64,000 nucleotides of DNA. Source: Fratercula arctica (lineage: Eukaryota > Chordata > Aves > Charadriiformes > Alcidae). The stretch lies in the NCBI GenBank assembly GCA_947846985.1, contig CANTUZ010000002.1, forward strand, positions 12,197,587-12,261,586, given 5' to 3'. The translations under genes were made by a program, and so were the position numbers. Below, piece after piece: positions 8,901-21,300 of this stretch (within the stretch, counting starts at the first letter, position 1; every line of letters starts with the position of its first letter). The notes beneath the pieces were generated by a model that had not been told where the DNA came from, ran no database searches, and worked only from the letters and a program-made list of their open reading frames with translations.

Positions 8901-11900
8901 TGTCACAGAATGCAAATCCCTGCCCTTCCCCAATGCCTCCAATCCCAGCGAAACAGCCACGTTCATTTCCATGCTGTTTTAAAATATCTCTAAAACGTCT
9001 ATTCCCTTTTAATAGGAAGACTCAAGACCACCAAAGCTAATAAATTCTTGCAGTTCCCCATCAAAACAGATTACCACAAAGAAACAAACAACAAATTAGT
9101 CATGTATGTGGTTGTTCAGATATGAACAGAGGCTTTCAAAAGGCAGCATCTGTTTTGTTATCCTATTTCTTCTTGGAAAGGATTCATCTCCCCCTTCCTA
9201 GTGAGCAGGGACCTCAAGACATTCAGATGAGTAAAGTCTTAAAAAGAGAATATCAAATTGCACTGTTTCAAGTTTTGTCCAAAAGGTAACACAACAAAAC
9301 AAACAAAAAGTACAAAGACAGCAAAGACCCAAGCACAAATAGTATCAGTTTCTGGAGGAAAACACTTCAATACAGTAGAAGCAGTGTCTTCCACTATGAT
9401 AAAATAATTCATCTAGCCATCAGCTAAATGATTGAGCTTGATGCATGGACAAGAAAAGAGTGGACAATATTTCAATACTTTTCTTCTTCATCCTATCATC
9501 ATCTTCCTCCACTCATCCATACCCCACATCCCCAGTGCAGGGTTTTCTGGGAAGTGGTAGAGCAGAAAACATTCACTCCGTTCCTTCCCATCTTTGAAAC
9601 AGCACTAAATCACCTACATCCTTCGGTCGTGACCTCTTCAAATTATTGAATGGATGCCACTATAGGACTGGCTTACAGAGATCCCTCTGCTTCTCCTTAC
9701 ACTGAAAAATATCACAACACAGACCTTGAAAGATAAACCTCAGAGGATTCCCCACCTTCTCTCTTTCATCATTAGATATATGATGAATCTCCAGCAGTTT
9801 CAGCCAAGAATACAGTTTGACCAGAAGACTATGAGCTTTCTGGAGAAAAGCTGTTATTTTTTTGTGTGAAGACAAAAAAAAGGTACAACTAACTGTCTAA
9901 ACAAATACCGGTACCAACTGCACCGCTGTGTTGAGGACTACTGTGAGGCAAGTGTCTCTCCGTAACTCAGTAAAACTCAGGAGGTCTCATGAGAACATAC
10001 TGTGAAGACTATTGTATGTCTGACAGTCTGGTCAGGCTAATAAATACCCAGAAATTTAATAACTGCACCTCTGGTATTGTAATTCTGTTGATTTGATTTG
10101 TTTCATTCTCGAATGGCTCCCAATGGTTAGGAAATGTCACAGACACCCTCAATCACTCTGTATCACTTCAGAAAACGGATCTGTCTGTAACACTGATCTC
10201 TTTTGTGGAGCTCCCACCAGTGGAGCAGACCAAGTGAAATCCAAAGGCACAAAAATACCAGTCCGCTATGGAGCTAGCTAATATATATACACCTGAAGAA
10301 GAGAGAACAAGGCAACGTCTCCACACATAAGTACTTTAAATAGAAAACCATCAACTCCACCATAAAGGCAGGACTTTGTAAAAGAAGGAGGAAATTAGTT
10401 CCCAGGCCTGACACAAAAACAGGGCTCAGAGGGCAGCCAGGCCCAAGTGGAGCCTCTGTAAGGTGAGTGAGATGCCACAAGCGTGTGGGGCACGCTCCTC
10501 TGAGGCCAACACAAAATGGAGGCCTACACCAATACCTACAACTACATAATCAACGTCATGATCCAGTGCCTCAGAAGAGTGAAAGAACTCTGAACAGTTC
10601 TCATACACATAGGAAATAATTTCAATGAAGCAATACATTATTAGATTTAGTCTGAAGATATTGTTACACCTTTTGGACAAGTACACGCAACCCATCCCTC
10701 AACTCTGAGACCAGGTATCTATAAAGGATTGGTTGCCCACATGTTATAGAACAAGCTGAACTCTAGGGGTTGCTGGTCTCTCTAGTGTCTTCAAAAGGGA
10801 GATTTGGAAAGGAAACCCAGAAATGGAGGAAGGTACAAAGCTCCAAGGTTCTCTTCCACTCTTGTGTATACCTCTGTTCAGAAAGCTTTACTTGGCTGAG
10901 GTCTTAATGAGTTAGGACATCACGTTTTCCTCTGTATTTTTGCATTACTTCTAACAAACAATGCCTCCCTAACGAGCCTAGGCTGATTTTATTTACCAGA
11001 CATGACTGCCAAACCCACAGCAATGTATGTAAAAAATGTACACACACATCAAAGCGGACACATATATAAAAATATACATAAAATGGATGGAATAAGCTTT
11101 TCCTGCATAACAATAGCCTTGTTTCTGTTGCATATATTTCTTCAGGGATGCAGATTTTTACTGTGGCAACTATCAGTATGCTTGACACCTTCATATATTG
11201 CAAGCACAGATACACGTACCGGGAGGCTGTGGCAGGTAGGCCCCAATTAATTTTGATCTCTTCTTTTCATACCCCTTCTGTGTGATGTCACCTGCCAAGA
11301 AAAGAAAAGCAAAATCAATAAGACGTGGATAAAAACAGTGTCTAACTGCTTAATGGCAGCACCATCAGCTTAGCCACCACTGCACTGTTTGTCTGTCTTG
11401 ACAATTATAATGAACAAATGAAAAGCACAGTATGATCATTCCACCCAGAAAAAACTCATTTACGCCAGAGCCATCCTGACAAGTAAATACCCAGTCTTGA
11501 TTTATTCCAGCACTGGAGTCCAGCGGCACAGAGCTTTAAAACCATTTTGAGATGCTGTCACACAAGCTTTCAAAAGCTACAATGACCCCCATTAGGTTAA
11601 TAAACAATGGATTATATAGAGTGTGTGGGCCTGTGGTGGCTGGCAAAACACATCGCTGATTAGTATTTTCTATCATTAATGGGATTTTTCTAATCAAGCA
11701 TGTAAGGCACAAAAGACTTGAAACTGCTGCTATATTATTTCTGCAATATAAATGTTTTAGCTGATTTCTAAGGAGTACTGAGAGGAGCAAAACCAAACCA
11801 AACCAAATCTATCACAGATCCACTAGAAAACAGTAGCGTAAAGATTCTTTGTGTGACTTCCCAATTAAATCTCAAAAAAATTTTTGAAGACGAATGTTCA

Positions 11901-12232
11901 AATTTCTTAAATTCAATTAATATGACACTTCACAGTGTCTGCAGTTTCCTCAGGTAACGATAAAAAAAAAAATTGTCTGTAAAAGTTTCCTAAAATAAAA
12001 TGATGGATAATCGGATATGTTGCACAAAATGTATCTTTTTAGTCTTATTAGAGTTCAGGAGAGCTTTGGCACTGAAGTTGCAATACAGTCCTGGCTCTGG
12101 AGCTCTAGATCTACCTTTAATCATTAAAATATTTGTTCAAATATAATTTAAACATCCAGATTCTTCTTTCCAAATGTGTGAGCACATGTGCACATGCATA
12201 GACATATGTATTAAATTCAATACAAGCTACTT
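8901..12232. other. Non-coding, AT-rich unique DNA
   Basis: No open frame longer than about 103 codons and none recognisable. The sequence is single-copy-looking, with only short A-rich runs (for example 9870-9885 and 11963-11976). I see no repeat family and no clear regulatory signal. Confidence 0.6.
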
Positions 12233-12378
12233 GCCCCACCTCTGGAAGTGTCCAAGGCCAGGCTGGATGGAGCTTTGAGCAGCCTGGTCTAGGGGAAGGC
12301 ATTCCTGCCCATGGCAGGGGGGTTGGAACTAGATAATCTTTAAGGTCCTTTCCTATTCAAACCATTCTATGATTCTAA
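12233..12378 (+). mobile_element. CR1 LINE, 3' tail fragment
   Basis: About 145 bases of CR1 3' end in forward orientation. It begins in the codons for the ORF2 terminus (GCCCCACCTCTGGAAGTGTC) and ends with the CCATTCTATGATTCTA tail. It carries the TCTAGGGGAAGGCATTCCTG variant also found in the copy at 7000-7487, so the two appear to belong to one subfamily. No intact coding remains. Confidence 0.93.
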
Positions 12379-12929
12379 TTTGGATGCTAAAGAGAGTGAT
12401 AGGTTTCACAATTATAAGATTGTTGAAATAACACCATATTCCCTGCCCTTTGAATAATGGTATCTGCTATTGTGAGACTCATCACGCAGTTAAAGTTCAG
12501 TTGCAACACTGGTCTTGTATGTTTGTAAAAGACTGAGGGTTTAGGAGGGCAGAAACCACAAAAAGAAGCGGAGATTTGGCAGTAATCTTCAGCTAGATAC
12601 AGCAACGCACAACTCTTAATGTTCTTCCATCCCTATGTTCAATCTTCGCCTGAGGAGACCATTTGCCAAGAGGACTGCATACTCATTTCAGTCCCAGCCA
12701 CTCTGCTAAATGGATGCTAAAACAGCACCAATGTATAGAGAAAGCTTCCTGTGGGTTGGTCTGAAATCAATAACTACATGAAAACACCTTCAAATGTTGT
12801 TCCTTGATGCAAGACCTTTTCTTGGAGGTGGTTCCAATAAGCAATAAGGAGGCAAAATTCTCCAACCCTCTCGGCCAGTGTCCTGAGCTAACCTCTCGCC
12901 CCTGCTTAAAAAACAGTGCTTAAAATAAC
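12379..12929. other. Non-coding spacer
   Basis: Unique sequence between the CR1 tail and the CORE-SINE relic. No gene or repeat is visible. Confidence 0.55.
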
Positions 12930-13135
12930 ACCTATCCTCTTCACTACCGTATCTCAAACTGCTCTACAAAAGAAGTCAACTAAAATATCTGTGGTTTTAA
13001 ATGAGGAAAGTGAGAGTGAAGCACTTCAAATGATAACCGTCCCGTATTTACCCATGGAAGAAGTGGCAGACTTGGCAAGAGGACCTAAGCTTTTAAAGTT
13101 CAAACCCACTGACTCCTCAAGCACATTTCTTCCCA
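12930..13135 (+). mobile_element. Ancient CORE-SINE/MIR-type relic
   Basis: The order of blocks matches the amniote MIR/CORE-SINE layout in forward orientation. There is an ATCTCAAACTGCTCTACAAA block near 12949, a GTTTTAAATGAGGAAAGTGA block near 12993 corresponding to the ...TTTACAGATGAGGAAACTGA core, then AGTGGCAGACTTGG near 13063 and CACTGACTCCTCAAGCAC near 13107. Each block differs from the consensus by many bases, as expected of a very old insertion. Such elements are non-autonomous, copied from a polymerase III transcript by L2-type machinery, and code for no protein. A 111-codon frame that happens to be open across it (12916-13251) is therefore probably coincidental. Assignment is from remembered consensus layout, not from a search. 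Confidence 0.65.
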
Positions 13136-14850
13136 TTTTGAATACTTCTGGCATGCGTTCAAACAAGTGGAACAAGTTGCCTCTCTATTGTAATCAACAG
13201 CTTCTCACAAACCAGACAGTAACTATAGATACCACTTCATTAGTGTTTTAATGAAAAAGGTCTGTATTTCTACTTGAAAATATATTATAAAGTATGAAGA
13301 GATTTTTCTTTTAAAGTTTTACTAAATAAATCACCATTAATTTCCTGTGCTCATCAATATCAAATTCTTATGCATTCCAGATACACCTTAATTTGTGTAA
13401 AAATTTGATTTTATTAGTTTTCTATTGCTCTTAAAGGAGAACAGAGATATCCTACAGAGAACCGCTGCTCCACTGCAGTATGTGCAAGTTGGCAATGCCA
13501 TTTTAAATATGAAACTATTAAAAATAGGTGCTTAACTATTGGTTGCTTTTCCACACACATGGCAGTACATACACATGCAAATCGATATTGAAAGCTATAT
13601 ATTCTAGACACTTCTCATGGAACCTGCAGCCACTCCTGCAATAAAAGTTTTTTTGCTAGTTTCTAAACCTCTAGTGTCCTTAATGGGAAGAAATGCAGAG
13701 GACAAGCAATTTCTTTGACATCAAAGTGGGAAAGATAACTATGAAGTGTTATCTCCTGTCAATAATAAGTTTTCATTCCAGTCAGTATCCAGACTCACTC
13801 TTTTGAAGTTCACCACGTAAAGGAATTATTCTGAGAAGGAACAATGGCGACTCCCTCCTCAGCCCACTGTCTCTACCAAAACATCACCAAGAAAAAGATT
13901 TTTTGAGACAACTTAATATGAAATTATTTCCAATTCCAGGAACAAGCAGCAAAATCATTTGGAATTATCACTAATCTTTCTATAATCACTTCCATCATTA
14001 CCCTCATAAACAAATCTAAAAAAAACCCATGCAAAAGCAAAATATAAAAATCACCAAAATTTTTATTGTAGCATCACTATTACCATTCTGAGGTGGAAAG
14101 AAGTCAACCGTATCATGTAGTTTGGAAAAGTACACAAAACCGATTTATTTATCAGGATTAATTGTATTTGTATTAATTTGTATTTTTTCAGGTAGACTGA
14201 CTTCAGAATATAAACAGTAACTGAATTACCATTAAAATACTATTACAATATATGCAAAACTACTGCATTTCAAACCTATGTTGAATCCATTGTGTAAGCT
14301 CCTAATATATACTAAACACAGCTCACCAAAAATGAAACGAGCTTAAACTCTGCTCTTATTATCAATTACCATTCACTCAGTTTTTTAAACACAGTATTAA
14401 GACCTTTGGTCTATGTCCTTTGTTCCTTTGCAAATTAATGCAATGATTTTACAAGTATCATACGAGGAACAAACCCTTTTCAGTTAGGTCCACCCAGCTT
14501 CTGTCATTCCACAGTACAATACTGAATTTAGGCTTAGCTTTTGGAGAATATCAACAGGATTACATGGACCATACTTCCTTGCCATAAGAATACAAGATTT
14601 ATGCTACTTTTCCATTTTTAATTACCCCTTTTGTCTCTTGAAAAGCCAGCAGACCCCTAGGACTTCGCTGCAGGTATTCAAAGTCCGCCTCCAAAGACAG
14701 AAGGGAAAAGGGTCTCACCCACAATGACCTTTGAGCAGACAGTACGCGTTGGCTTTTCTACTTTTCACATGAACAACATCTTCAAAGCCCCTGCACATTT
14801 AGATCTCCTCATTGCATCACTCTCTGGCTTTCTTCTCGTGACACCTTTGC
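13136..14850. other. Non-coding, strongly AT-rich DNA
   Basis: No recognisable gene or repeat. The composition is very AT-rich, with scattered TAAT words and A-runs. Nothing in it can be assigned. Confidence 0.6.
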
Positions 14851-15500
14851 CTATGTTTGTGTGGCATTTCCAAGCCATGCTGCAGGGCTGCACAGAACAG
14901 CTCTGGGAAACACACCGGTATGAGCCGGGGACAAGGCTGGCAGCAAATAACAGGAGAAAAACCAATGGATGGAGGGACGATGAAGACTCCATCCAGCACT
15001 AAGGACATGCAGGAGCAGAAGGAGCACAGGGCTGCAGGGAGCTCTGGGGATGGGTCTCCCTGGGACAAGACACCACCACATAATGTTGGGCAGCTGAAAG
15101 GCGGCACCTCTGTTTAGCAGCTCCCTGCAGCCCTCTGCTCTGTCTGCCTGTCTCCTCCCTTGGCTCTCGCCCCATCCCCTGCCATGGCTCTGTTCCCAAG
15201 CACTCTGCCCTGCTCCGCTGCTTCTCAGCTTCATCCCACAGCTAGTCCCCAGGCCCTCCTCCTCCATCTCTTCCTCCTCCTCAGTCCCTTCCTCCCAGGC
15301 GGCATTCACTTCACTGCACCCAAGGATTTCAGCCTCCTGTTCGCATCAGCATTCTCCGGGATTTTTTCCTCTGGACATGTTGCTCTTTTCCTCCTCACCT
15401 CCACTGGTGCTTTGACAGGCCCCCACCATCGGAGGGGCACAGCTGTATGCCCTGGAGAGTATGGTGTCCGAGGGTCAGCGAGGGAGAGCAAAGCACAAGC
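14851..15500. other. GC-richer, pyrimidine-rich patch
   Basis: Local GC content is well above the flanks, and the plus strand is pyrimidine-rich from about 15130 to 15300 (runs of CTCCTCC). On the minus strand this gives a purine-rich frame of 152 codons (14851-15309) with a Glu-rich stretch near its start. That stretch is explained by composition and not by any family I know. CpG density is modest. An inverted repeat lies at 15010-15150. Confidence 0.5.
15010..15150. repeat. Inverted repeat with 16-bp perfect core
   Basis: AGGGCTGCAGGGAGCT at 15028-15043 is the exact reverse complement of 15119-15134. With a few gaps the similarity continues outward to about 15010 on the left and 15150 on the right. 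The loop is 75 bases. It could fold as a hairpin of about 30 bp in RNA or as a cruciform. Confidence 0.75.
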
Positions 15501-18187
15501 CTGAGAGATCTGAACTCATCAACAGCGAGCAAATTTTACCCTGATTTCTTCCCCATCCATATTTAAAATTGACTGTCAAGGCCTGCTGAACAAGAGGTGT
15601 GCAGCACACTGATCCTCTTGCCACAAAACAAGTTCATTTGTTATTTCTGCTCTTCCAGAGTCCCTTTGGGCACAGGAAGTAAAATGCCACTTTTGCATTG
15701 AAAGGGACAGTACAAATGAAAGACCACCCAACCCTCCAAGGGAGAAGCTTGCCCGGTTGAGTGAGCACAGGACCCGGATTCTGGCACTCCGTAATCCTGC
15801 TCCCATCTCTTTATTTGCGGTTTGTGCCCCTGTTTCTGCAGCTTCCCAAGTTGCAGATGGCAATGCTCTCCTACACGGGCGCTCACAGACAGCAAGTACT
15901 TTGTAGCTATAATTAGCAAAGCCGTGCTGTAGTGTAAGTTCATTTGACTATGCTCAGCACAACTGCTACTGGTCACATTCTAACCCCCATTCTCTTTAAA
16001 AATTCACTGTATTTTTCTCTTTCCTTCAACAGTGTTGGATTTCCACCTCTTTACAAAGTCAGTGGGGCAAAGCCGGGGGAGGCGGGTCGGAGCAATGTAA
16101 CCCCAGCGCACCGGCTCATCAGAAGCGAGGAAGGAACTCCAGGTAACAGAGAGCCCCTTGGGATACTCCAGATTGTACAAGACATTCTGAGGAGTAAGAA
16201 ATGCCCGTAAATGTTCAAGTCATTCCCATTATCCTATCCCCTTTCCTGGCCTCTCCATGAATCAGCTCCATCCATTTATATGCCATGTCCAGACTGATCA
16301 TGGAATTACACCTTAAAATGAAAATAATAAAAAGGCGCATTTTAGGTAATCAACAAAATATTCACTTTAGCATTTTGTTGGTGGGAGGGCTATTAAATAT
16401 GAAAATACTTCTTATGAAAAGTATCTGTACATTACCACCCTTCTTTAAAGCATTTAAACTTTAAAAGCTGAGAGTGCTTAGAAATGCTGGCACCATAGAC
16501 AAATAAGGTGCTGTTCTTATATAAAATTTTCCCTTTCAATTGAAATATACATTAGCTGGTCTATTATCACTTCCTGAACACAAACATGTTCAGTCCTGAT
16601 GGACTGCTACCATAATATGTGAAGTAAATTTATTCAAGCAAAAGATAATTGTATTATACAGGGAAAAAAAAAATAAACCAAACCCAACACAAGATAAATT
16701 TCGTGAAATCTTTCCTTTTTTTCTGGAAGATGCCAGTCCTCCTTACTGATCACAGTCTTTTAGGACACAGCGCAGGTGAAAAGCTAATGATAAAACCAGG
16801 GACTACAATCACCTTGTTTAGCACGGTGAAAACTCAATTTCATGTTCAGTGATCTCGAAGCCTGACTGATGCTGCTGGTTTTCACTACAAACGCGTGTTT
16901 CGAAATGAAATTTCAGACTGCGACTTTGAATTAGTTTAAGACACTCATGGAAAAATCCGCCACAGGAAATAATGCAATCAGTAACTCCTCTCAAACACCG
17001 ACTAACCCAGAGCTCACCAGTGAGTACCTTTCCTTTGCCCATGATTTTCTGCCCTCCAAAGATTCAATTTTCTGTACGACTTGTTTATTGCTGATGACTC
17101 AAATTTAGTGTCAGCATCTTGGCAAGAGGGATTTGAATGAAACAAAGCTGCTCATAAAGAGAACTGTGACTCATTTACTTCTCCCACTCATGATGCAGAC
17201 AGTCTCCCTGTCTGGTCTCCCAAAAATACGCCAAGAGACAAAGGATTTCATTTTGGATGGTGCAAGCACAGAGATATCAAAACTGCACAAATATATCTCG
17301 CATAACACGTACATGAACACAAAAATATCTAAGTCAGGAGCCGTTTTCTTTTCCAATGCCTTTTTAAAAAGATGTTTAACCTCATTAGCAGCTTAGAAAA
17401 CTACTCAGAACTATGATGAAGAAAAAAGTGGTAAACTATGGCACTGGGCAGATAAAGTAATGGGCTTTGCACACTTTCATTGCAAACAGTATCATAAATT
17501 ACAGCACTGTTCAAGTGCCTTCAAGAGGAGTACACTGTAGCTTAAAGGTTTCAGTGATAATTTTACCCATATATAGCCCAATTCTTTTTTTTCCCCAAGG
17601 ATACATTTTGTTCCTGTATGTTGCAAGCAAAGCAGAAAATGGCTGAATTTCAATGACAGATAAGGAAGAGGGCTTCATGTGTACTTTGCAGCTTATAATG
17701 TTTTCTAAAGTGCCTTCTAATTCAGGAAAAAATATTTAAACAGATTATGCTACTAACAGGTAAGATAAACTATATTAGTACTGCTAAAATAACAGATACA
17801 AGGTCTTTTGAATTTTTAAAAGTATTCCTGTTCAAAATAAATACCTTTCCATTCTTTTCATAGACAAATTAAGTATCTGTTGTATAATCTGCTAAACTTT
17901 TAGTTTCAATTCGAATTCTACATTTTTAGAAAAGTGAGTAGTAAATCATTGTACACAGAAGACATTTTTGAGTATCTCCAACTTGAATCCCAGAAGATCC
18001 CTTAATGCATTTCCCTACTTACTTTCAGGTCCCAAAGTCTTCAGCACATTTTTCCAATACCCAAAATATGCCTGGGCTTCGAAAGAAAGAAGCAAAAAAA
18101 AACATAAAAAAAAAGCCCTCCTCAAAAAAGAGCCCCAAAACACCTAGCTGAAGCCAATGAAAACAATCCTGGGGATTTTCTGACTGG
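15501..18187. other. Non-coding, mostly AT-rich DNA
   Basis: No recognisable gene. A small 9-bp inverted repeat (CAACAAAAT at 16351-16359 with ATTTTGTTG at 16372-16380) lies in an AT-rich stretch. Short frames occur throughout, none protein-like. Confidence 0.55.
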
Positions 18188-18366
18188 GATTCCCAGCACG
18201 GGGCCGAGCGGGGCTGCTGCCAGCGGCGGGGCTGGTGGCCAGGAGCCGTCCGCGCTGCCGGAGACCCCTCTCCCTCGGAGCTGAAGAACTGTGTGGTCCT
18301 CGGTCATCCCGGAGCTGCCCCAGAACGGAGCATCGGATCGGTGCCGCGCTACTTTTATGGCGTGGC
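18188..18366. promoter_or_regulatory. Isolated CpG cluster, possible promoter or first exon
   Basis: Eighteen CpG dinucleotides fall between 18199 and 18362, in a window otherwise poor in CpG. The region is GC-rich, with words such as GGGGCCGAGCGGGG near 18200. It gives way abruptly at about 18350 to AT-rich sequence containing a FOX-type GTAAACA word at 18377-18383. Vertebrate CpG clusters often mark promoters or first exons. I see no TATA box at a convincing distance and no ORF I recognise, although frames are open on both strands (96 and 116 codons). Promoter function is an inference from composition. Confidence 0.4.
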
Positions 18367-21300
18367 TTATTGTAAAGTAAACAGAGGCTGGTGGAACAGT
18401 GAAGGTTTCCATTCTCAGTGTCGAGGGTTTATTTCATTATTTAAAGCTTTAACGAACACTTTATATAATGAAAGCAATCCTTGCCATTTTTGGAATTTTA
18501 TGGCTGTTAGGACCCTTCATAATGTTGTTTTCCTTCCTTTATTGCTTTATAAGGCTTATAGGGCACCCTTGAAGTGTATATTCTTTTTGCAGCTGCTGGA
18601 AGCTCATCTTTCATCTCTCCACTCGCTTTCCTGTTGCCTATGAGGCATTTGCCCGTTCTAGTTATTCTCCCTGTCTCTAACACAAACTGTGCAGAGTCAG
18701 ATCTTGCTCAAGATAAAAATAAAATACAATTCTGAAAAGCATGCCTAAGGAAACATTCCTGATAAATGTTATTTAATAGACAGGCTTTATATTTTGAGTT
18801 AGAAATGTTCCCTAAAGAAAGATAATTACAGCAGTAATTCCACTTATCATTATTTAGAATTTACAGTTCAGAGCAAATCAGACATTTCCATAAATGCTGC
18901 GTTGGGCTGGGTACTGCAAATTTTTGGCCCATTTTTTTCCCAGCCCTGCAAATGTCTTGGGGAAAAAAAAAAAAAGAGGAGGAAGAATAATCCTAAAGGA
19001 GGAATGTATAATAAATGTATGAAACAAAATTGAGAGTACATTATCTGAACCAGTCTGTAAGCATATTTGCTCCTCTGGGCAGAAAAATATACCCAGGCTT
19101 TCCAAAAGGAAAAACCTGCAATATCTAAGTTAAATGATAAAACTGATGAATTTCTTATTTTGCAACTTCTCTAGGAAGTAGCCTATGAAAATAACTCTCC
19201 TGCTTGTGACCTTGTCTTTTTAAATATTTATTTTTTCATCACTTTGGCCCTTACTGAGTTTAACCAAAAGTCCAAATGGATTAATCTTCTTGGAAGAGAA
19301 TGCAAATCTTCTAAAAAGCATCAGATTTCCAAATCCTTCATCCAGAATTTTGCACAGCAGTGTAACTGCAGAGCTCTTCACAAATTTCAATTCAGAACAG
19401 AAATTTGGAACTCCTATTTTCATATGCTAGGTAAAAAAAAAAAGAACGGGTTTTACCTGATGTATTGCAACTTTCTCCCTTTTGATTTGGGTTCACCATA
19501 AAGCTTTTGTATTTGAGACCAGTTATGCTTGTCAATAATAGAAGTCTTCCAGCACTACCCAAAATCATTTTATTTTACCCTAATGTGGGTTAAAGACATT
19601 ACATTGACTTAAAAAACAGGTATCTAGAGCAGTTGCACTATAGTATTAGAATGCCAAAATGTCCAAATTTCTTCCCACAGTTTTTATAAAAATAGAACCT
19701 CTTCTGGGCAGAAAAACCCCTTCATGCAAATACGAATTTCCACATACTTTGACAGCTGGATGCAAACGCAGAAAAGCCCAGATTTCTTAACTACCACAGG
19801 GAAACTGAAGTAGGAATACTCCTTTTCAGACAATTAGAAGACTGATAATGGTTGTGGAGGAATATTGAGGAGTTGTAAGTAGTTGTGAACAGGGACCTGA
19901 ATTACCATAATGATTATGCTGAATAACCATAATATCCTTTAAAATGCATCACTTGGGAGATCATCAAGTTCAATAATCAGGTCTACCATCTTAGTGCACC
20001 ATGTTTTGTTACATGACACATATGATTTTGAAGAATTTAAAAAAAAAGGTTATCATTTATGAAGGGAAGTGTCTTCCATGACAATATTCCCATTTTTCTG
20101 TTGAAATGACAGTGCTGACTTTTACTAAGTCCAGTTAATAAGTTACTTCCTACTACTTCTTTCAGTTCAACCACGTCAATCACAAACTCCATCACCAATG
20201 TTCAAGAATCCTAAACACCTATTGCTTACTGACAACATCATCTGCTTTTGTATTTCCAACAGTTGAGACGCAACTCTACCATAAACTCGGTGTGCCCAAG
20301 TATAATGTGAACCATGCTATGTGATCCTCTAGAAAGCCTCCACACATCTACAAGTTCTAATAAGCAACTCTTCCAACAACCTAACCCACACTCCTGTTAC
20401 CTCAACTCCAGTCACAAATTATGGTGCTTTGCCAGCCACCAGTAACTCCGTGGGGTTTTTTAAGCTTCCAAACAAGAGTAAAATAACTCCAGTTTCTTTC
20501 AAACAAAACCTAAAGTATACAAACATATTGTTTTTAAAAGCATTCAAAAGGGAATGACCTCCTCAGACACCCAGGCCAACGTCCTGCTATGTAAGAACAA
20601 CTGATCAAAGTGAACACCCTTCCTCTGAGCGATGAGTGCTCCAGTAATAACGTTGAACAGTTGCTTACGTCTCTGTCTCAGATTTTTAACTACTCTCTGC
20701 AAAATAAAACCGCTTTATTTAGAGTTCCCTTCTCAGAATGCCCTCTGAAAGATGGTTATCTACAGATTTATGAAAGAGGTGCGATGTTGCTTCAGATCTC
20801 CTCTGGATGAGAAAGGGGGTTTAGTTTTACGTGCTCAAACATGTGCATTAAATTAAGGCACCTTCTCCAGTTGTATTTTGTGAGACAGGCTGGAGATGGT
20901 CCAAAGCATAGAATAAGTCCCCTAAATTTCAAAAACCCACACCTCTTTCTAAAGTGCTACTTCTTGGCTTTCAATTATGTTCTTGCTAAATGGCTGTGAT
21001 GGACCCTCATGTTATTTTACCTGGGAACATGGGTTTCACTAAGCAGAAAAGCACTTACAACTAAGACACAGCAAGAATTAGCGTTCAGGTGCATTTTAGG
21101 GATCTAAACAACATTCTCTGATCCACATCCAACAGCCCAAATAAGCCAAAACAGGTACAAAATTGTGTTACATTCTCTCACGCAGTTGAAAGGTAATTCT
21201 GATATTACTGCTAGACCCACAAAACACCACACTCAGAAATTCCTGAACTGTAAGACCATAGGACACACATATTGATGCTGTCTTTTTAAGAAATCTGCTC

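Noticed and set aside
14851..15309. 152-codon frame with a Glu-rich stretch
   Set aside because: The acidic run follows from the pyrimidine-rich strand (CTCCTCC repeats) and the rest is not protein-like.
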